A stretch of 64,000 nt of DNA from Bradyrhizobium sp. Ai1a-2 (GCF_000426245.1 NZ_AUEZ01000001.1:62001-126000); one strand, 5' to 3'; shown: positions 40,542 to 50,475, counted from the stretch's first letter. The notes: generated by a model not told the origin, from the sequence alone. Program-made: numbers and translations.

Positions 40542-41210
40542 TCAGCCCTTCGGCGGTGTGACTGGGGCGAGCGGCTTGTTTGCGGCCTGGCCGCGCTGAT
40601 ACGCCTCCCGCTGATGCATGCGCTCAAGATAGGGATGAGCGTGGTCGGAGATGCCTACGCCGTAGGCGATCGCCCAGTCGAGGCAGGTGGTGAGCAGGAT
40701 GTCGGCGCTGGTGAACCGATCGCCCATCAGGAATTGGCGGCCGTCGGCGAGCGCCACCTCGACGTGGCGCGACTGCTGGCGGAAATATTCCGCGGCCTGC
40801 GCCACGACATCAGGCGCGACCCCGTAGATGTGGCCGAGCGCATCGGCGCTGTGCCGCCGCATGACATAGAGGCTCGTCGAATCGAGCTCGGCTACGATGA
40901 AGAAGCACCATTCGAGCCAGGCGGCGTAATCGCGCTGGCTCTCCGGAATCAACGAACGCTCCGGCGTCGAATAGGTCCGCGACAGATAGGCGACAATCGC
41001 GGCACTCTCGCCGATGCTGAAATCGCCGTCCTGTAGCAGCGGAATCTTCTGCCGCGGATTGAGCGCGGTATATTGCTCGGTCTTGGTCTCGCCGGTGCGG
41101 GGACCGATCGGCCGCGTCTGGTAGGCGAGGCCAAGCTCGTGCATGGCCCAGTGCGGTCGGATTGTTCGGCTCGTTCCCACGCCCCAGAGTGTCAGCTCCG
41201 GCGCGGCCAT
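40542..41210 (-). CDS. Glutathione S-transferase
   Basis: 222 residues. N-terminal thioredoxin-like domain (LTLWGVGTSRTIRPHWAMHELGL, with Ser/Thr near the catalytic position and PRQKIPLLQDGDFSIGESAAI holding the cis-Pro and glutathione Glu-Ser) and an all-helical C-terminal domain with FTSADILLTTCLDW. Conjugates or isomerises electrophiles. The start at 41210 comes one base after the SDR stop, so the two genes are translationally coupled. The neighbouring HCCA isomerase also belongs to a glutathione-using family. Confidence 0.93.
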   Translation of the reverse strand: MAAPELTLWGVGTSRTIRPHWAMHELGLAYQTRPIGPRTGETKTEQYTALNPRQKIPLLQDGDFSIGESAAIVAYLSRTYSTPERSLIPESQRDYAAWLEWCFFIVAELDSTSLYVMRRHSADALGHIYGVAPDVVAQAAEYFRQQSRHVEVALADGRQFLMGDRFTSADILLTTCLDWAIAYGVGISDHAHPYLERMHQREAYQRGQAANKPLAPVTPPKG

Positions 41211-41211
41211 C

Positions 41212-41952
41212 TCACCATTTCTCCACCGAGGGACGCAGGTCGAGCTCATGCGTCCAGCCGTCCCGCGTTTGTTGATGCGCGAACCAATAGGCTTCTGCAA
41301 TCGACGAGGTCTTGGTCAGGCTGTCGGGTGGAATCGCGCTCGCCTCGATGCCACGGGCTTTCATGCGCTCATGGATGGAAGGGCTGTCGACACCGGCGTC
41401 GATGATGAGATGCATGACATGGACGTTCTTCGGCCCGAGCTCGCGCGCCATCGCCTGCGCAACCGCGCGCAGTGCGAATTTCGCCGATGAGAAGGCGGCA
41501 AAGCCGGTGCCGCCACGGATGCTTGCGGTTGCGCCGGTGAAGAAGATGGTGCCGCGGCCGCGCGGCACCATGTAGCGCGCCGCCTCGCGGCCGACCAGGA
41601 ATCCGGCGTAGCAGGCCAGCTCCCAGGCCTTGAAGAACAGTTTCTCGGTGGTTTCGAGCAGCGGCTTGTTGACGTTCGAGCCGGCGTTGAAGAGGCAGAC
41701 CTCGATCGGGCCGATCTCTTTTTCGACGCGGGCGAACAAATCCTGGACTTCCGTCTCCTGCCTGGCGTCGACGCTGAGCGCGTGGACCTCATGGCCGGCG
41801 GCTTTCAACTCGTCAACCAGGTCCTGCGATTTGGCGCCATCGCGACGGCAGATGCAGACGATGTAGCCACCCTTTGCGAAGCGCCGCGCGACGGCGGCCC
41901 CGATGGCGTCGCCTGCGCCGACCAATATCGCGACCCCGCGGCGTTCTGTCAT
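41212..41952 (-). CDS. Short-chain dehydrogenase/reductase with atypical active site
   Basis: 246 residues. Rossmann motif VGAGDAIGAAVARRFA and NAGSN are present. The segment that normally gives YxxxK reads GFAAFSSAKFALRA, so Phe replaces the catalytic Tyr while Lys stays; the usual catalytic Ser region reads FFTGATASIRGG. This suggests either an altered mechanism or a non-catalytic role; some SDR subfamilies naturally show this pattern. GGAGGAGAGG precedes the ATG. First gene of a two-gene operon with the GST. Confidence 0.9.
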   Translation of the reverse strand: MTERRGVAILVGAGDAIGAAVARRFAKGGYIVCICRRDGAKSQDLVDELKAAGHEVHALSVDARQETEVQDLFARVEKEIGPIEVCLFNAGSNVNKPLLETTEKLFFKAWELACYAGFLVGREAARYMVPRGRGTIFFTGATASIRGGTGFAAFSSAKFALRAVAQAMARELGPKNVHVMHLIIDAGVDSPSIHERMKARGIEASAIPPDSLTKTSSIAEAYWFAHQQTRDGWTHELDLRPSVEKW

Positions 41953-42298
41953 CCTCTCCTCCGGACAGTTCTTATTTGGTACCGGATTATTAGAAAGCGA
42001 CAAGCGCGATGTAAATGGAAATATTCGAGTGCGCACTGACATTTGAGCTACCGGTGTTACATCTCCTCTTCGAGGCACTGCTCGCTCGCAAAGATTTGCG
42101 ATTGACGAGTTCTAAAAAAGAACGTTAGATGCCGGCCTTGATCAGGTCGCCTCACGAGCGGCCGGATATCTGTCGGGGAGGTCTGAGGTGGCAAATTTGC
42201 CAGAGATACTTGGCTGCGGCGAAGCCACAAGGTCGGCGTCGCCCGCTATGGAACCCGGATCCGTTCACTTCGATGAAATCCGGTAGGAGCGCTGTTTG

Positions 42299-43480
42299 AT
42301 GGAGTTGGTGCTTTCTCCTGAAGAAACTGCGTTTCGCGATGAGGTGCGCGCCTTCATCGCGGAAAACTATCCGGCGGAGATGTGCGTCCCCAATCCGGAA
42401 ACCGACCTCACCAAGGAGCAGATGCTGCTCTGGCACCGCATCCTCCACAAAAAGGGTTGGATCGCGCCGCTCTGGCCAAAGGAATATGGCGGCCCGGGCT
42501 GGTCGATCACCAAGCGCTTCATCTTCGAGCAGGAGACCACGCGGGCCGGAACACTGCCGCCGCTCGCGTTCAGCGTCACCATGGTCGGTCCGGTGATCTA
42601 CACCTTCGGCAATGAGGCGCAGAAGAAGAGATTCCTGCCGCGCATCCTTTCCGGCGAGGACTGGTGGTGCCAGGGCTATTCGGAGCCCGGCTCAGGCTCC
42701 GATCTCGCCTCCGTCCGTACCAAGGCGGTGCGCGAGGGCGACCACTATATCGTCAATGGCCACAAGACCTGGACCACGCTCGCGCAACACGCAGACTGGA
42801 TCTTCTGCCTGGTACGCACCGACACGAGCGCGAAACCGCAATCCGGCATCTCGTTTCTTTTGATCGACATGAAGTCGCCGGGCGTCACCGTGCGCCCGAT
42901 CATCACGATCGACGGCAGCCATGAGGTGAATGACGTTTTCCTTGAAAACGTCCGCGTGCCCGTCGCCAATCTGATCGGGGAAGAGAACAAGGGCTGGACT
43001 TACGCCAAGTTCCTGCTCGGCAATGAGCGCACCAGCATGGCCGGCATCGGCCGCTCGACGCGCTATCTGGAACGGCTCAAGAAAATCGTGAAGGCCGAGA
43101 TTCCCGAAGACGATCCGGCCCATCTCGAATTCGTCAGGGATATCGCCCGCATCGAGCTCGACGTGCTGGCGCTGGAGGCGACCGAGCTTCGCATCGTCGC
43201 GCAGATGGCGCGCGGCATCGATCCCGGCCCTGCGGCGTCGCTGTTCAAGATCAGGGGTACCGAGATCTTCCAGGACATCACCGAACTGACGCATCGCGCG
43301 ATCGGCAATTACGGACTCGCGATCCGCGAGCATCCCGTGAGTGCCAACCATTTCATGCCCGGACCGGACTACGGGCACACCGCGTCGGAAAAATATCTCA
43401 ACTCGCGCAAGCTCTCCATCTACGGCGGCTCGAACGAGATCCAGCGCAACATCATCGCCAAGGCCGTACTTGGACTCTAG
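42299..43480 (+). CDS. Acyl-CoA dehydrogenase (subunit 1 of an adjacent pair)
   Basis: 393 residues. FAD-dependent dehydrogenation of acyl-CoA. Domains: N-terminal helical (1-120), middle beta domain with WWCQGYSEPGSGSDLASVRTKA (FAD/acyl contacts), C-terminal helical domain ending with LSIYGGSNEIQRNIIAKAVLG, the FAD-binding signature. The ATG at 42299 follows AGGAG. It starts a five-gene run: dehydrogenase pair, thiolase, nitronate monooxygenase-like protein and binding protein with 17-123 bp gaps. Confidence 0.95.
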   Translation: MELVLSPEETAFRDEVRAFIAENYPAEMCVPNPETDLTKEQMLLWHRILHKKGWIAPLWPKEYGGPGWSITKRFIFEQETTRAGTLPPLAFSVTMVGPVIYTFGNEAQKKRFLPRILSGEDWWCQGYSEPGSGSDLASVRTKAVREGDHYIVNGHKTWTTLAQHADWIFCLVRTDTSAKPQSGISFLLIDMKSPGVTVRPIITIDGSHEVNDVFLENVRVPVANLIGEENKGWTYAKFLLGNERTSMAGIGRSTRYLERLKKIVKAEIPEDDPAHLEFVRDIARIELDVLALEATELRIVAQMARGIDPGPAASLFKIRGTEIFQDITELTHRAIGNYGLAIREHPVSANHFMPGPDYGHTASEKYLNSRKLSIYGGSNEIQRNIIAKAVLGL

Positions 43481-43500
43481 CTTCGCAGGGAGCCATCGGA

Positions 43501-44640
43501 ATGGACATCCAGTTCACGGAAGAGCAGGAGCTGTTGCGGTCCAGCGTGCAGCGCCTGTTGCGCGATCAGTACGATTTCGACGCACGCCGCAAGATCGTCG
43601 CGAGCGAGGAGGGCTGGAGCCGCAAACATTGGTCGTCCTTCGCAGAACTCGGTCTGCTCGCCGCGCCATTCTCCGAGGAGGTCGGCGGGCTCGGGGGCGG
43701 GCCGCTGGCCACCATGATCATGATGCAGGAGTTCGGCAGGCACCTTCTGGTCGAGCCGTTCTTCGAGACCGTCGTCCTCGCCGGGGGCCTGATCGAAGAC
43801 ATCGGCTCGGCGACTCAGCAGGCCACCTATCTCCCTGATATCATGTCCGGAGAAAAGGTCTGGGCGCTGGCCTGGTCCGAAGGCCGCTCGCGTTACGATC
43901 TCGGCCATGTCTCTACCACCGCTCGCCGCGAAGGTGGTAGCTACGTGCTCAGCGGCACCAAGGCAGCGGTCGTGGCTGCGCCGTGGGCGGACAGTCTGAT
44001 CGTCTCCGCTCGAACCTCGGGAGAGCGGCGCGATCGCAACGGCGTCAGCCTGTTCGTCGTCGATCGCCATTCCCCGAACCTTCATCTCCAGGGTTTCAGG
44101 ACCATCGACGGCCGGCGTGCCGCCGAGGTCGCGCTGATGAATGTTTCGGTGCCGGCGAGCCAGATGCTGGGACGGGAAGGCGAGGGCGTTGCTGCGCTCG
44201 AAGCTTGCCGTGACAGGGCCATCGGCGCGCTCTGCGCGGAAACTGTCGGCGCGATTGGAGAACTGAACGCGGCGACGCTTGAATACAGCAAGACGCGGAA
44301 GCAGTTCGGCGCGACGCTCGGCTCGTTCCAGGTGCTGCAGCACCGGATGGTCGACATGTTCATCGCGCATCAGGAGGCGCTCTCCCTGATGCAGCATCTC
44401 AACCTCAGCCTTGCATCGAACGAGGCGGGGCGGTCGCGGCTTGCGTCCGGCGCCAAGTCGAAGATCGGCTACGCGGCGAAGTTCGTGGCCGATCAGGCGG
44501 TGCAGCTTCACGGCGGCATGGGCATGACCGACGAGCTCAATGTCGGCCATTACTTCAAGCGGATTTCATCCATCAACATCCAGTTCGGCGATCCCGCCTT
44601 CCACGTCCTGCGCTACGCGCAGCTCGATGCGGCGGCCTGA
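43501..44640 (+). CDS. Acyl-CoA dehydrogenase (subunit 2 of an adjacent pair)
   Basis: 379 residues, a second and divergent member of the same family, 20 bp after the first. N-terminal [21 protein letters not shown], middle domain with [18 protein letters not shown], and C-terminal [20 protein letters not shown]. The acidic middle-domain FAD-binding signature is degenerate. Such pairs form alpha2beta2 heterotetramers in steroid side-chain degradation in other bacteria (established), so this may be one enzyme made of two genes. Substrate unknown. Confidence 0.93.
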   Translation: MDIQFTEEQELLRSSVQRLLRDQYDFDARRKIVASEEGWSRKHWSSFAELGLLAAPFSEEVGGLGGGPLATMIMMQEFGRHLLVEPFFETVVLAGGLIEDIGSATQQATYLPDIMSGEKVWALAWSEGRSRYDLGHVSTTARREGGSYVLSGTKAAVVAAPWADSLIVSARTSGERRDRNGVSLFVVDRHSPNLHLQGFRTIDGRRAAEVALMNVSVPASQMLGREGEGVAALEACRDRAIGALCAETVGAIGELNAATLEYSKTRKQFGATLGSFQVLQHRMVDMFIAHQEALSLMQHLNLSLASNEAGRSRLASGAKSKIGYAAKFVADQAVQLHGGMGMTDELNVGHYFKRISSINIQFGDPAFHVLRYAQLDAAA

Positions 44641-44657
44641 CGAGAAGAGGAAAGCAC

Positions 44658-45842
44658 ATGCCAGATGCAGTGATCGTATCAACGGCGCGTACCGGCGTCG
44701 GCAAGGCCTATCGCGGCGCACTCAACAACACGGAAGGGCCGACCATGGCCGGCCATGTGATGGCCGAAGCGGTCCGGCGCGCCGGGATCGCGCCCGGCGA
44801 GGTCGAGGACGTGGTGATGGGCTGCGCGATGCAGCAGGGCACCATGGTGATGAACGTCGCCCGCAAGGGCGCGATCCGCGCTGGCTTGCCCGTCACCGTC
44901 GCCGGCACCACGATCGACCGGCAATGCGCCTCGGGCCTGCAGGCGATTGCTGTCGCGGCGCGCTCGGTGATGCTCGACGGCGTCGAGATCGCGATCGGCG
45001 GCGGCATCGAGTCGATCAGCCTGGTGCAGAACGAGCACATGAACAAGTTCCACGCCGTCGACGACGAGCTGATGGCGATGAAGCCGGAAATATACATGTC
45101 GATGCTGGAGACCGCCGAAGTGGTCGCCGAGCGCTACAAGATCGGGCGCGAGCAGCAGGACGAATACTCGCTCGAGTGCCAGCGCCGCGTTGGCGCCGCC
45201 TTGCAGGGCGGCCGCTTCAACGACGAGATCGTGCCGATCACGACCAGGATGGCGGTCGTCGACAAGGACACGAAGGAGGTCACCTACAAGGAGGTGACTC
45301 TGAGCAAGGACGAGGGGCCGCGGCCCGACACGACGGCCGAAGGGCTCGCAAAGATCAAGCCGGTGTTCGAGGGCAAGACGATCAGTGCCGGCAATGCCAG
45401 CCAGCTTTCGGATGGCGCGTCCGCCTGCGTGATCATGAGCGACAAGGTTGCTTCGCAGAAGGGACTGAAGCCGCTCGGCATCTTCCGCGGCTTCGTCGCT
45501 GCCGGCGTCGAGCCGGACGAGATGGGCGTCGGCCCGGTCGCCGCGATCCCGCGGCTGCTCAAGCGGCACAACCTGAAGATCGACGACATCGACCTCTGGG
45601 AGCTCAACGAGGCCTATGCGGTTCAGGTGATCTATTGCCGCGACAAGCTCGGCATCGACCCTGAAAAGCTCAACGTCAATGGCGGCTCGATCGCGATCGG
45701 CCACCCCTACGGCATGACCGGCGCCCGGCTCACCGGCCATATCCTGATCGAGGGCAGGCGGCGCAAGGCGAAATACGGCGTGGTGACCATGTGCATCGGT
45801 GGCGGCATGGGCGCTGCGGGACTGTTTGAAATCGTCAACTGA
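44658..45842 (+). CDS. Acetyl-CoA acetyltransferase / 3-ketoacyl-CoA thiolase
   Basis: 394 residues, standard thiolase length. Nucleophilic Cys90 in [13 protein letters not shown], His in the [16 protein letters not shown] loop, and the second catalytic Cys in [15 protein letters not shown] are all present. It cleaves 3-ketoacyl-CoA with free CoA, the last beta-oxidation step. Seventeen bases after the dehydrogenase pair. Confidence 0.96.
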   Translation: MPDAVIVSTARTGVGKAYRGALNNTEGPTMAGHVMAEAVRRAGIAPGEVEDVVMGCAMQQGTMVMNVARKGAIRAGLPVTVAGTTIDRQCASGLQAIAVAARSVMLDGVEIAIGGGIESISLVQNEHMNKFHAVDDELMAMKPEIYMSMLETAEVVAERYKIGREQQDEYSLECQRRVGAALQGGRFNDEIVPITTRMAVVDKDTKEVTYKEVTLSKDEGPRPDTTAEGLAKIKPVFEGKTISAGNASQLSDGASACVIMSDKVASQKGLKPLGIFRGFVAAGVEPDEMGVGPVAAIPRLLKRHNLKIDDIDLWELNEAYAVQVIYCRDKLGIDPEKLNVNGGSIAIGHPYGMTGARLTGHILIEGRRRKAKYGVVTMCIGGGMGAAGLFEIVN

Positions 45843-45863
45843 TCGCGAAAGCGGAGAAACTTC

Positions 45864-46874
45864 GTGAAGACAGCAATCACTGAACTGTTCGGTATCCAGC
45901 ATCCGATCATCCAGGGCGGCATGCATTATGTCGGCTTTGCCGAACTCGCCGCCGCGGTGTCGAACGCCGGCGGTCTCGGCCTTATCACCGGCTTGACGCA
46001 GAAGACGCCGGAACTGCTCGCCAAGGAAATCGCGCGATGCCGCGATATGACCGACAAGCCGTTCGGCGTCAATCTGACCTTCCTGCCGAGCTTCACCGCG
46101 CCGCCTTATCCGGAATATATCGCCGCGATCCGCGAGGGCGGGGTGAGAATCGTCGAGACCGCCGGGCGCAGCCCCGAGCAGTACATGCCGGCGCTGAAGG
46201 CGGCCGGCATCAAGGTGATACACAAATGCACGTCCGTCCGCCATTCGCTCAAAGCGGAGAAGATCGGCTGCGATGCGGTCAGCGTCGACGGCTTCGAGTG
46301 CGGCGGTCATCCCGGTGAGGATGATATCCCGAACATGATCCTGCTGCCGCGCGCGGCGGATGAATTGAATATCCCGTTCGTAGCTTCCGGCGGCATGGCG
46401 GATGCGCGCAGCCTCGTCGCGTCGCTCGCGATGGGCGCGGCGGGCATGAACATGGGCACGCGCTTTGTCGCGACCAAGGAGGCGCCGGTCCACGACAACG
46501 TAAAGCGAGCGCTGGTGGAGGCAACGGAACTCGACACCCGCCTCGTGATGCGCACGCTGCGCAACACCGAGCGCGTGTTGAAGAACAAGGGCGTGGATCA
46601 GCTTCTCGAGATCGAGCGCGAGAAGGGCGCCAGCCTCAAGATCCAGGACATTCACGAGCAGGTCGCGGGCGTCTATCCCAAGGTGATGATCGACGGCGAG
46701 ATGGACGCGGGCGCCTGGAGCTGCGGCATGGTGGTCGGACTGATCAATGATATTCCGACGGTGAAGGAATTGGTCGACCGCATCATGACCGAAGCCGAGC
46801 AGATCATCCGGCAACGGCTCACCGGCTTCCTCGACGGTGTTGTGGCGAAGGCGCCGGCGCGCGCGGTCGCCTGA
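45864..46874 (+). CDS. Nitronate monooxygenase / 2-nitropropane dioxygenase-like flavoprotein
   Basis: 336 residues. TIM-barrel FMN enzyme family: HPIIQGGMHYVGFAELAAAVSNAGGLG at the N-terminus and the FMN phosphate site GFECGGHPGEDDIP and ASGGMADARSLVASLAMGAAGMNMGTRF. Family members oxidise nitronates, but homologues in CoA gene clusters often have other roles such as flavin reduction of enoyl groups. GTG start at 45864 follows GGAG. Twenty-one bases after thiolase. Confidence 0.92.
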   Translation: MKTAITELFGIQHPIIQGGMHYVGFAELAAAVSNAGGLGLITGLTQKTPELLAKEIARCRDMTDKPFGVNLTFLPSFTAPPYPEYIAAIREGGVRIVETAGRSPEQYMPALKAAGIKVIHKCTSVRHSLKAEKIGCDAVSVDGFECGGHPGEDDIPNMILLPRAADELNIPFVASGGMADARSLVASLAMGAAGMNMGTRFVATKEAPVHDNVKRALVEATELDTRLVMRTLRNTERVLKNKGVDQLLEIEREKGASLKIQDIHEQVAGVYPKVMIDGEMDAGAWSCGMVVGLINDIPTVKELVDRIMTEAEQIIRQRLTGFLDGVVAKAPARAVA

Positions 46875-46901
46875 GAGGTCTTTGACAGTCCGACATGTTG
46901 G

Positions 46902-46927
46902 CTGGTTCGCCCGAGCGGGCGAGCCAG
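46902..46927 (+). terminator. Hairpin after the nitronate monooxygenase-like gene
   Basis: CTGGTTCGCCC and GGGCGAGCCAG arms with one G-T pair and a 4-nt loop. No immediate T-run; weak terminator or attenuator before the binding-protein gene. Confidence 0.4.
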
Positions 46928-46997
46928 GCCGCGGGCGTCTGCCTGCATTTCTTTTAAATGATTGGCTCGCGCGTGACGGGCTTTGAGGGAGGGTAGC

Positions 46998-48203
46998 ATG
47001 AAGATGAAATTAAGTGTGGCGGCGGCATGCCTTGCGGCATCGCTCCTCGCGTTGCCGGCAAGGGCCGCCGACGAGCCCGGCGTCAGCGCTACCGAAATCA
47101 AGATCGGCGGGATCTTTCCGTTCAGCGGTCCCGCATCCTCGATCGGCCTCGTGGGGCGGGGCGTGCTCGGCTATGTCCAGATGATCAACGATCGCGGCGG
47201 CATCAATGGGCGCAAGATCAACTATATCGCGATGGACGATGCTTATAGTCCGCCAAAGGCGGTCGAGCATGCGCGCAAGCTCGTCGAAAGCGACGAGGTC
47301 GCCTTCATCTTCAGCCAACTCGGGACACCAGGCAATTCGGCGACGGCGAAATACCTGAAGGCAAAGGGCGTCCCTTCGATCGCGATCGTCAGCGGTTCGA
47401 GCAAGTTCACCGATGTTGCCGAATTTCCGCTGACGACGACCGGGCTCGTCAGCTACCAGACTGAGGGCCGGATCTACGCGAAATTCCTGGAGCAGACGCT
47501 GCCGGGCAAGAAATACGCGATCCTGTTCCAGAACGACGACCTCGGCAAAGACTATGTCGCTGCGTTCAAATCGATCCTGAAGAGCGATTTCGACAAGCGC
47601 GTCGTCACCGCGGCCTATGAGGTGACGGAGCCGACGATCGATTCCCAGGTCGTCAATCTCAAGAGCTCCGGTGCGGAAGGCTTCTTCATTGCGGGCACGC
47701 CGAAATTCGCGGCGCAGGCGATCCGCAAGGCCTCCGAGATCGGCTGGAAGGCAACCGTGATCCTCAATTTTCCGTCGAGCTCGATCGGAGGCACGTTGAA
47801 GCCCGCCGGGCTCGAGACCTCGAAGGGCGTCATCGTCGGCACCATCAACAAGGACCCGACGGATGCAAGGTGGGACAATGACGAGGGCATGAAGGCCTAT
47901 CGTGCGTTCTTCGAGAAATACCTGCCCGGCGCCGATATCCAGAACACCAGCTATCTCACCGGCTACATGCAGGGCATGATCCTGGAGCAGATCCTGAAAC
48001 AATGCGGCGATGACCTCTCGCGCAAGAACATCATCAAACAGGCGAAATCGCTGAAAGACTTTGTGGTACCGACGGCGTCGCCCGGCATCAGGGCCAATAC
48101 GTCAGACAGAAACAACATGGTCTGGACGCAACTGCAGATGCAGCGCTGGAGCGGCACCAACTGGGAGCCGTTCGGCGCGATCCTGGACGCTAACTCGGAG
48201 TGA
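46998..48203 (+). CDS. ABC transporter substrate-binding protein, branched-chain amino acid type
   Basis: 401 residues. Signal peptide (LSVAAACLAASLLALPARAA) and a Peripla_BP_6 domain starting EIKIGGIFPFSGPASSIG. Second such protein in the window and again without permease or ATPase genes. Being directly behind the dehydrogenase/thiolase genes, it probably binds the acid that the island degrades. GGGAGGGTAGC precedes the ATG at 46998. Confidence 0.94.
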   Translation: MKMKLSVAAACLAASLLALPARAADEPGVSATEIKIGGIFPFSGPASSIGLVGRGVLGYVQMINDRGGINGRKINYIAMDDAYSPPKAVEHARKLVESDEVAFIFSQLGTPGNSATAKYLKAKGVPSIAIVSGSSKFTDVAEFPLTTTGLVSYQTEGRIYAKFLEQTLPGKKYAILFQNDDLGKDYVAAFKSILKSDFDKRVVTAAYEVTEPTIDSQVVNLKSSGAEGFFIAGTPKFAAQAIRKASEIGWKATVILNFPSSSIGGTLKPAGLETSKGVIVGTINKDPTDARWDNDEGMKAYRAFFEKYLPGADIQNTSYLTGYMQGMILEQILKQCGDDLSRKNIIKQAKSLKDFVVPTASPGIRANTSDRNNMVWTQLQMQRWSGTNWEPFGAILDANSE

Positions 48204-48215
48204 TTTTTCCTTCTC

Positions 48216-48242
48216 CCTCGCCCCGCGAAGAGCGGGGCGAGG
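48216..48242. terminator. Hairpin between convergent genes
   Basis: 11-bp perfect arms CCTCGCCCCGC and GCGGGGCGAGG with a 5-nt loop, between the binding-protein stop and the crotonase stop. Confidence 0.6.
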
Positions 48243-48258
48243 TGACCCAGGGCCTATT

Positions 48259-49086
48259 TCACTGCCCGTGAAACACCGGCTTGCGCTTCTCGACGAAGGC
48301 GCGCACAGCCTCGCTGTGATCGGTGGTGCGCGCGGCGCGGACCATGTGCTCGGCTTCCAGATCCATCGAACTCAGCAGGTCCGACGTCAGGGCGTGGTCG
48401 AGATTGTCCTTGATGTAGCCAAGCGCGATCGGCGGGCCATCGGCGAGCTGTTTTGCCAATTCCAGCGCCGCCGACCGGAGTTGATCGTCGGGGACGACGC
48501 GGTTGACCAGGCCGAACGCCTCGCAACGCTTGGCGTCGAGGCGTTCCGACAGGAACATCAACTCGCGCGCGCGGGCCGTTCCTGCCAGCCGCGTCAGCAG
48601 CCACGCGACGCCATAGTCGCCGGACAGGCCGATGCGGGCATAGCCGGTCGCCATCACAGCGGACTCGGCGGCGATCCTGATGTCGCAGGCGAGTGCGATT
48701 GCAAGGCCTGCGCCTGCAGCCGGACCCGGCAGCGCCGCGACGGTGGGCTTGCGGACGGAAACCAGCACGCCGGTGAGCGTGCGCTGCCTTTCCCGAAGAA
48801 TGGTGACGCGCTCCTCCAGCGTCCGTTCGGGCCGCGCAATGCCACTTCCCATGCCCTTGACGTCACCGCCGGCGCAAAACGCATTGCCCGCGCCGGTGAT
48901 CAGAAGGGCGCCAATCTTCGGGTCGTCGCCCAGGCTCTTGATCATGCGCCGCAAGGCCGGGGTAAGATTGTCCGAGAGCGCATTGCGCGCTTCGGGCCGG
49001 TTCAACGTCAGGATGGCGACGCGGCCGTCGATATTGCACAGCAATTCGCCGGTGCCCGTTTCAACCTCGGTCAGATCCTCCGACAT
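48259..49086 (-). CDS. Enoyl-CoA hydratase/isomerase (crotonase) family protein
   Basis: 275 residues. Crotonase fold with NRPEARNALSDNL, oxyanion-hole segment AFCAGGDVKGMG and second segment ARIGLSGDYGVAWLLTRLAGTARA. The usual catalytic Glu positions of hydratases are not both occupied; GDYG provides an Asp instead, so the precise reaction (hydratase, isomerase or hydrolase) is uncertain. Convergent with the binding-protein gene; the promoter region is shared with the aldo/keto reductase. Confidence 0.9.
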   Translation of the reverse strand: MSEDLTEVETGTGELLCNIDGRVAILTLNRPEARNALSDNLTPALRRMIKSLGDDPKIGALLITGAGNAFCAGGDVKGMGSGIARPERTLEERVTILRERQRTLTGVLVSVRKPTVAALPGPAAGAGLAIALACDIRIAAESAVMATGYARIGLSGDYGVAWLLTRLAGTARARELMFLSERLDAKRCEAFGLVNRVVPDDQLRSAALELAKQLADGPPIALGYIKDNLDHALTSDLLSSMDLEAEHMVRAARTTDHSEAVRAFVEKRKPVFHGQ

Positions 49087-49406
49087 GGCATTGCCCTCGC
49101 GATTATATTTCGATCATAATATTACGATGCCGATGATGCTGCAATTGGGATGATCGGCACTCACATCGATTTTTGCGCGCCGACCCCTTTCCGTCGTTTC
49201 TGAGCCGCTCGTGCCGCGGATGCGCGGGTCGCGCAGTCGGACAGTGCCAAGTCACCTTGACTTCAATTGGTGGTTCCACCGTGCGTGATTGCGCTGCTGC
49301 CAGATTGGGTTACAATTGTAACATCGCATAGGTTCGCACAAACTTGGGTTGGTTCGGCGCTTCGGGATCAGGTGCGAAGCCAAATCAAGGCTCGGGAAAC
49401 ATAGAC
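49087..49406. other. Divergent promoter region, no gene
   Basis: 320 bp between the crotonase and the aldo/keto reductase starts. AT-rich dyad-like ATTATATTTCGATCATAAT near 49101-49119 on the crotonase side and a perfect palindrome at 49309-49322 on the other. No ORF of note. Confidence 0.6.
49309..49322. promoter_or_regulatory. 14-nt perfect palindrome upstream of aldo/keto reductase
   Basis: GTTACAATTGTAAC, 85 nt before the start at 49407. Operator candidate of unknown regulator. Confidence 0.45.
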
Positions 49407-50432
49407 ATGGAATATCGACGCCTGGGAAAGTCAGGATTCAGCGTGCCCGCGCTCAGCTTCGGGACCGGCACTTTCGGCGGCGTCGGTCGCCTGGCCGCAT
49501 GGGGCAATACCGATGCGACCGAAGCGCGGCGGCTGGTCGACATCTGCCTCGACGCCGGCGTGTCGATGTTCGACACCGCTAATGTCTACTCCATGGGCGA
49601 ATCCGAACGCGTGCTCGGCGAGGCGATCAAGGGCCGGCGCGACAAGGCGCTGATCTCGACCAAGGCGAGCTTCCGCTTCGGCGAAGGAGCGAACGACATC
49701 GGTTCCTCGCGTCAGCATCTGCTTGCGGCCGTCGATGGTTCGCTCAAGCGGCTGGGCACCGATTACATCGACCTGTTCCAATTGCACGGCTTCGATGCGA
49801 TGACGCCGCCCGAGGAAGTGCTCGCAACGCTCGATATGCTCGTACGTGCCGGCAAGATCCGCTATGTCGGAGTGTCGAATTTCTCCGGCTGGCACCTCAT
49901 GAAGGCGCTTTCGGTTGCCGACAAACACGGCTTCCCGCGCTACGTCGCCAACCAGACCTATTATTCGCTGATCGGGCGCGACTATGAGTGGGAATTGATG
50001 CCGCTTTGCCTCGACCAGGGTCTAGGCGCGGTGGTGTGGTCGCCGCTCGGCTGGGGCCGGCTCACCGGCAAGATCCGACGAGACCAGCCGCGGCCGGAGG
50101 TCAGCCGGTTGCCGCAAACATCTTCCTTCGGACCGCCGGTGCCGGATGAGCACGTCTATCGCGTCGTCGATGCGATCGACGAGATCGCCAAGGAAACCGG
50201 CAAGAGCGTATCGCAGATCGCGCTGAACTGGCTGTTGCAGCGACCGACCGTTGCCACGCTGATCGTCGGCGCGCGCACCGAAACCCAGCTGCGGGAGAAC
50301 CTCGGCGCGATTGGATGGTCGTTGACCAAGGAGCAGGTCGCCAAGCTCGATGAGGCCAGCAAGGTGACGTTGCCTTATCCCTATTGGCACCAACGCTCGA
50401 CCTTTATCGAGCGCAATCCGCCAGCGGTCTAG
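49407..50432 (+). CDS. Aldo/keto reductase
   Basis: 341 residues. NADPH-dependent TIM barrel. Catalytic tetrad is visible: Asp and Tyr in MFDTANVYSMGESE, Lys in ISTKASF and His in FQLHGFD. The end NLGAIGWSLTKEQVAKLDEAS belongs to the bacterial AKR12/YajO-like group. The ATG at 49407 is chosen over 49344 because the AKR fold starts MEYRRLGKSGF. Convergent with the FabF-like gene. Confidence 0.95.
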   Translation: MEYRRLGKSGFSVPALSFGTGTFGGVGRLAAWGNTDATEARRLVDICLDAGVSMFDTANVYSMGESERVLGEAIKGRRDKALISTKASFRFGEGANDIGSSRQHLLAAVDGSLKRLGTDYIDLFQLHGFDAMTPPEEVLATLDMLVRAGKIRYVGVSNFSGWHLMKALSVADKHGFPRYVANQTYYSLIGRDYEWELMPLCLDQGLGAVVWSPLGWGRLTGKIRRDQPRPEVSRLPQTSSFGPPVPDEHVYRVVDAIDEIAKETGKSVSQIALNWLLQRPTVATLIVGARTETQLRENLGAIGWSLTKEQVAKLDEASKVTLPYPYWHQRSTFIERNPPAV

Positions 50433-50475
50433 GACGGGTGAGCAGTGCAGGCGCGTGGCTCGCCCCGCAACCCGA

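Noticed and set aside
44679..46814. 711-codon leftward open frame opposite the thiolase and nitronate monooxygenase genes
   Set aside because: Antisense shadow with Asp/His/Arg-rich low-complexity translation.
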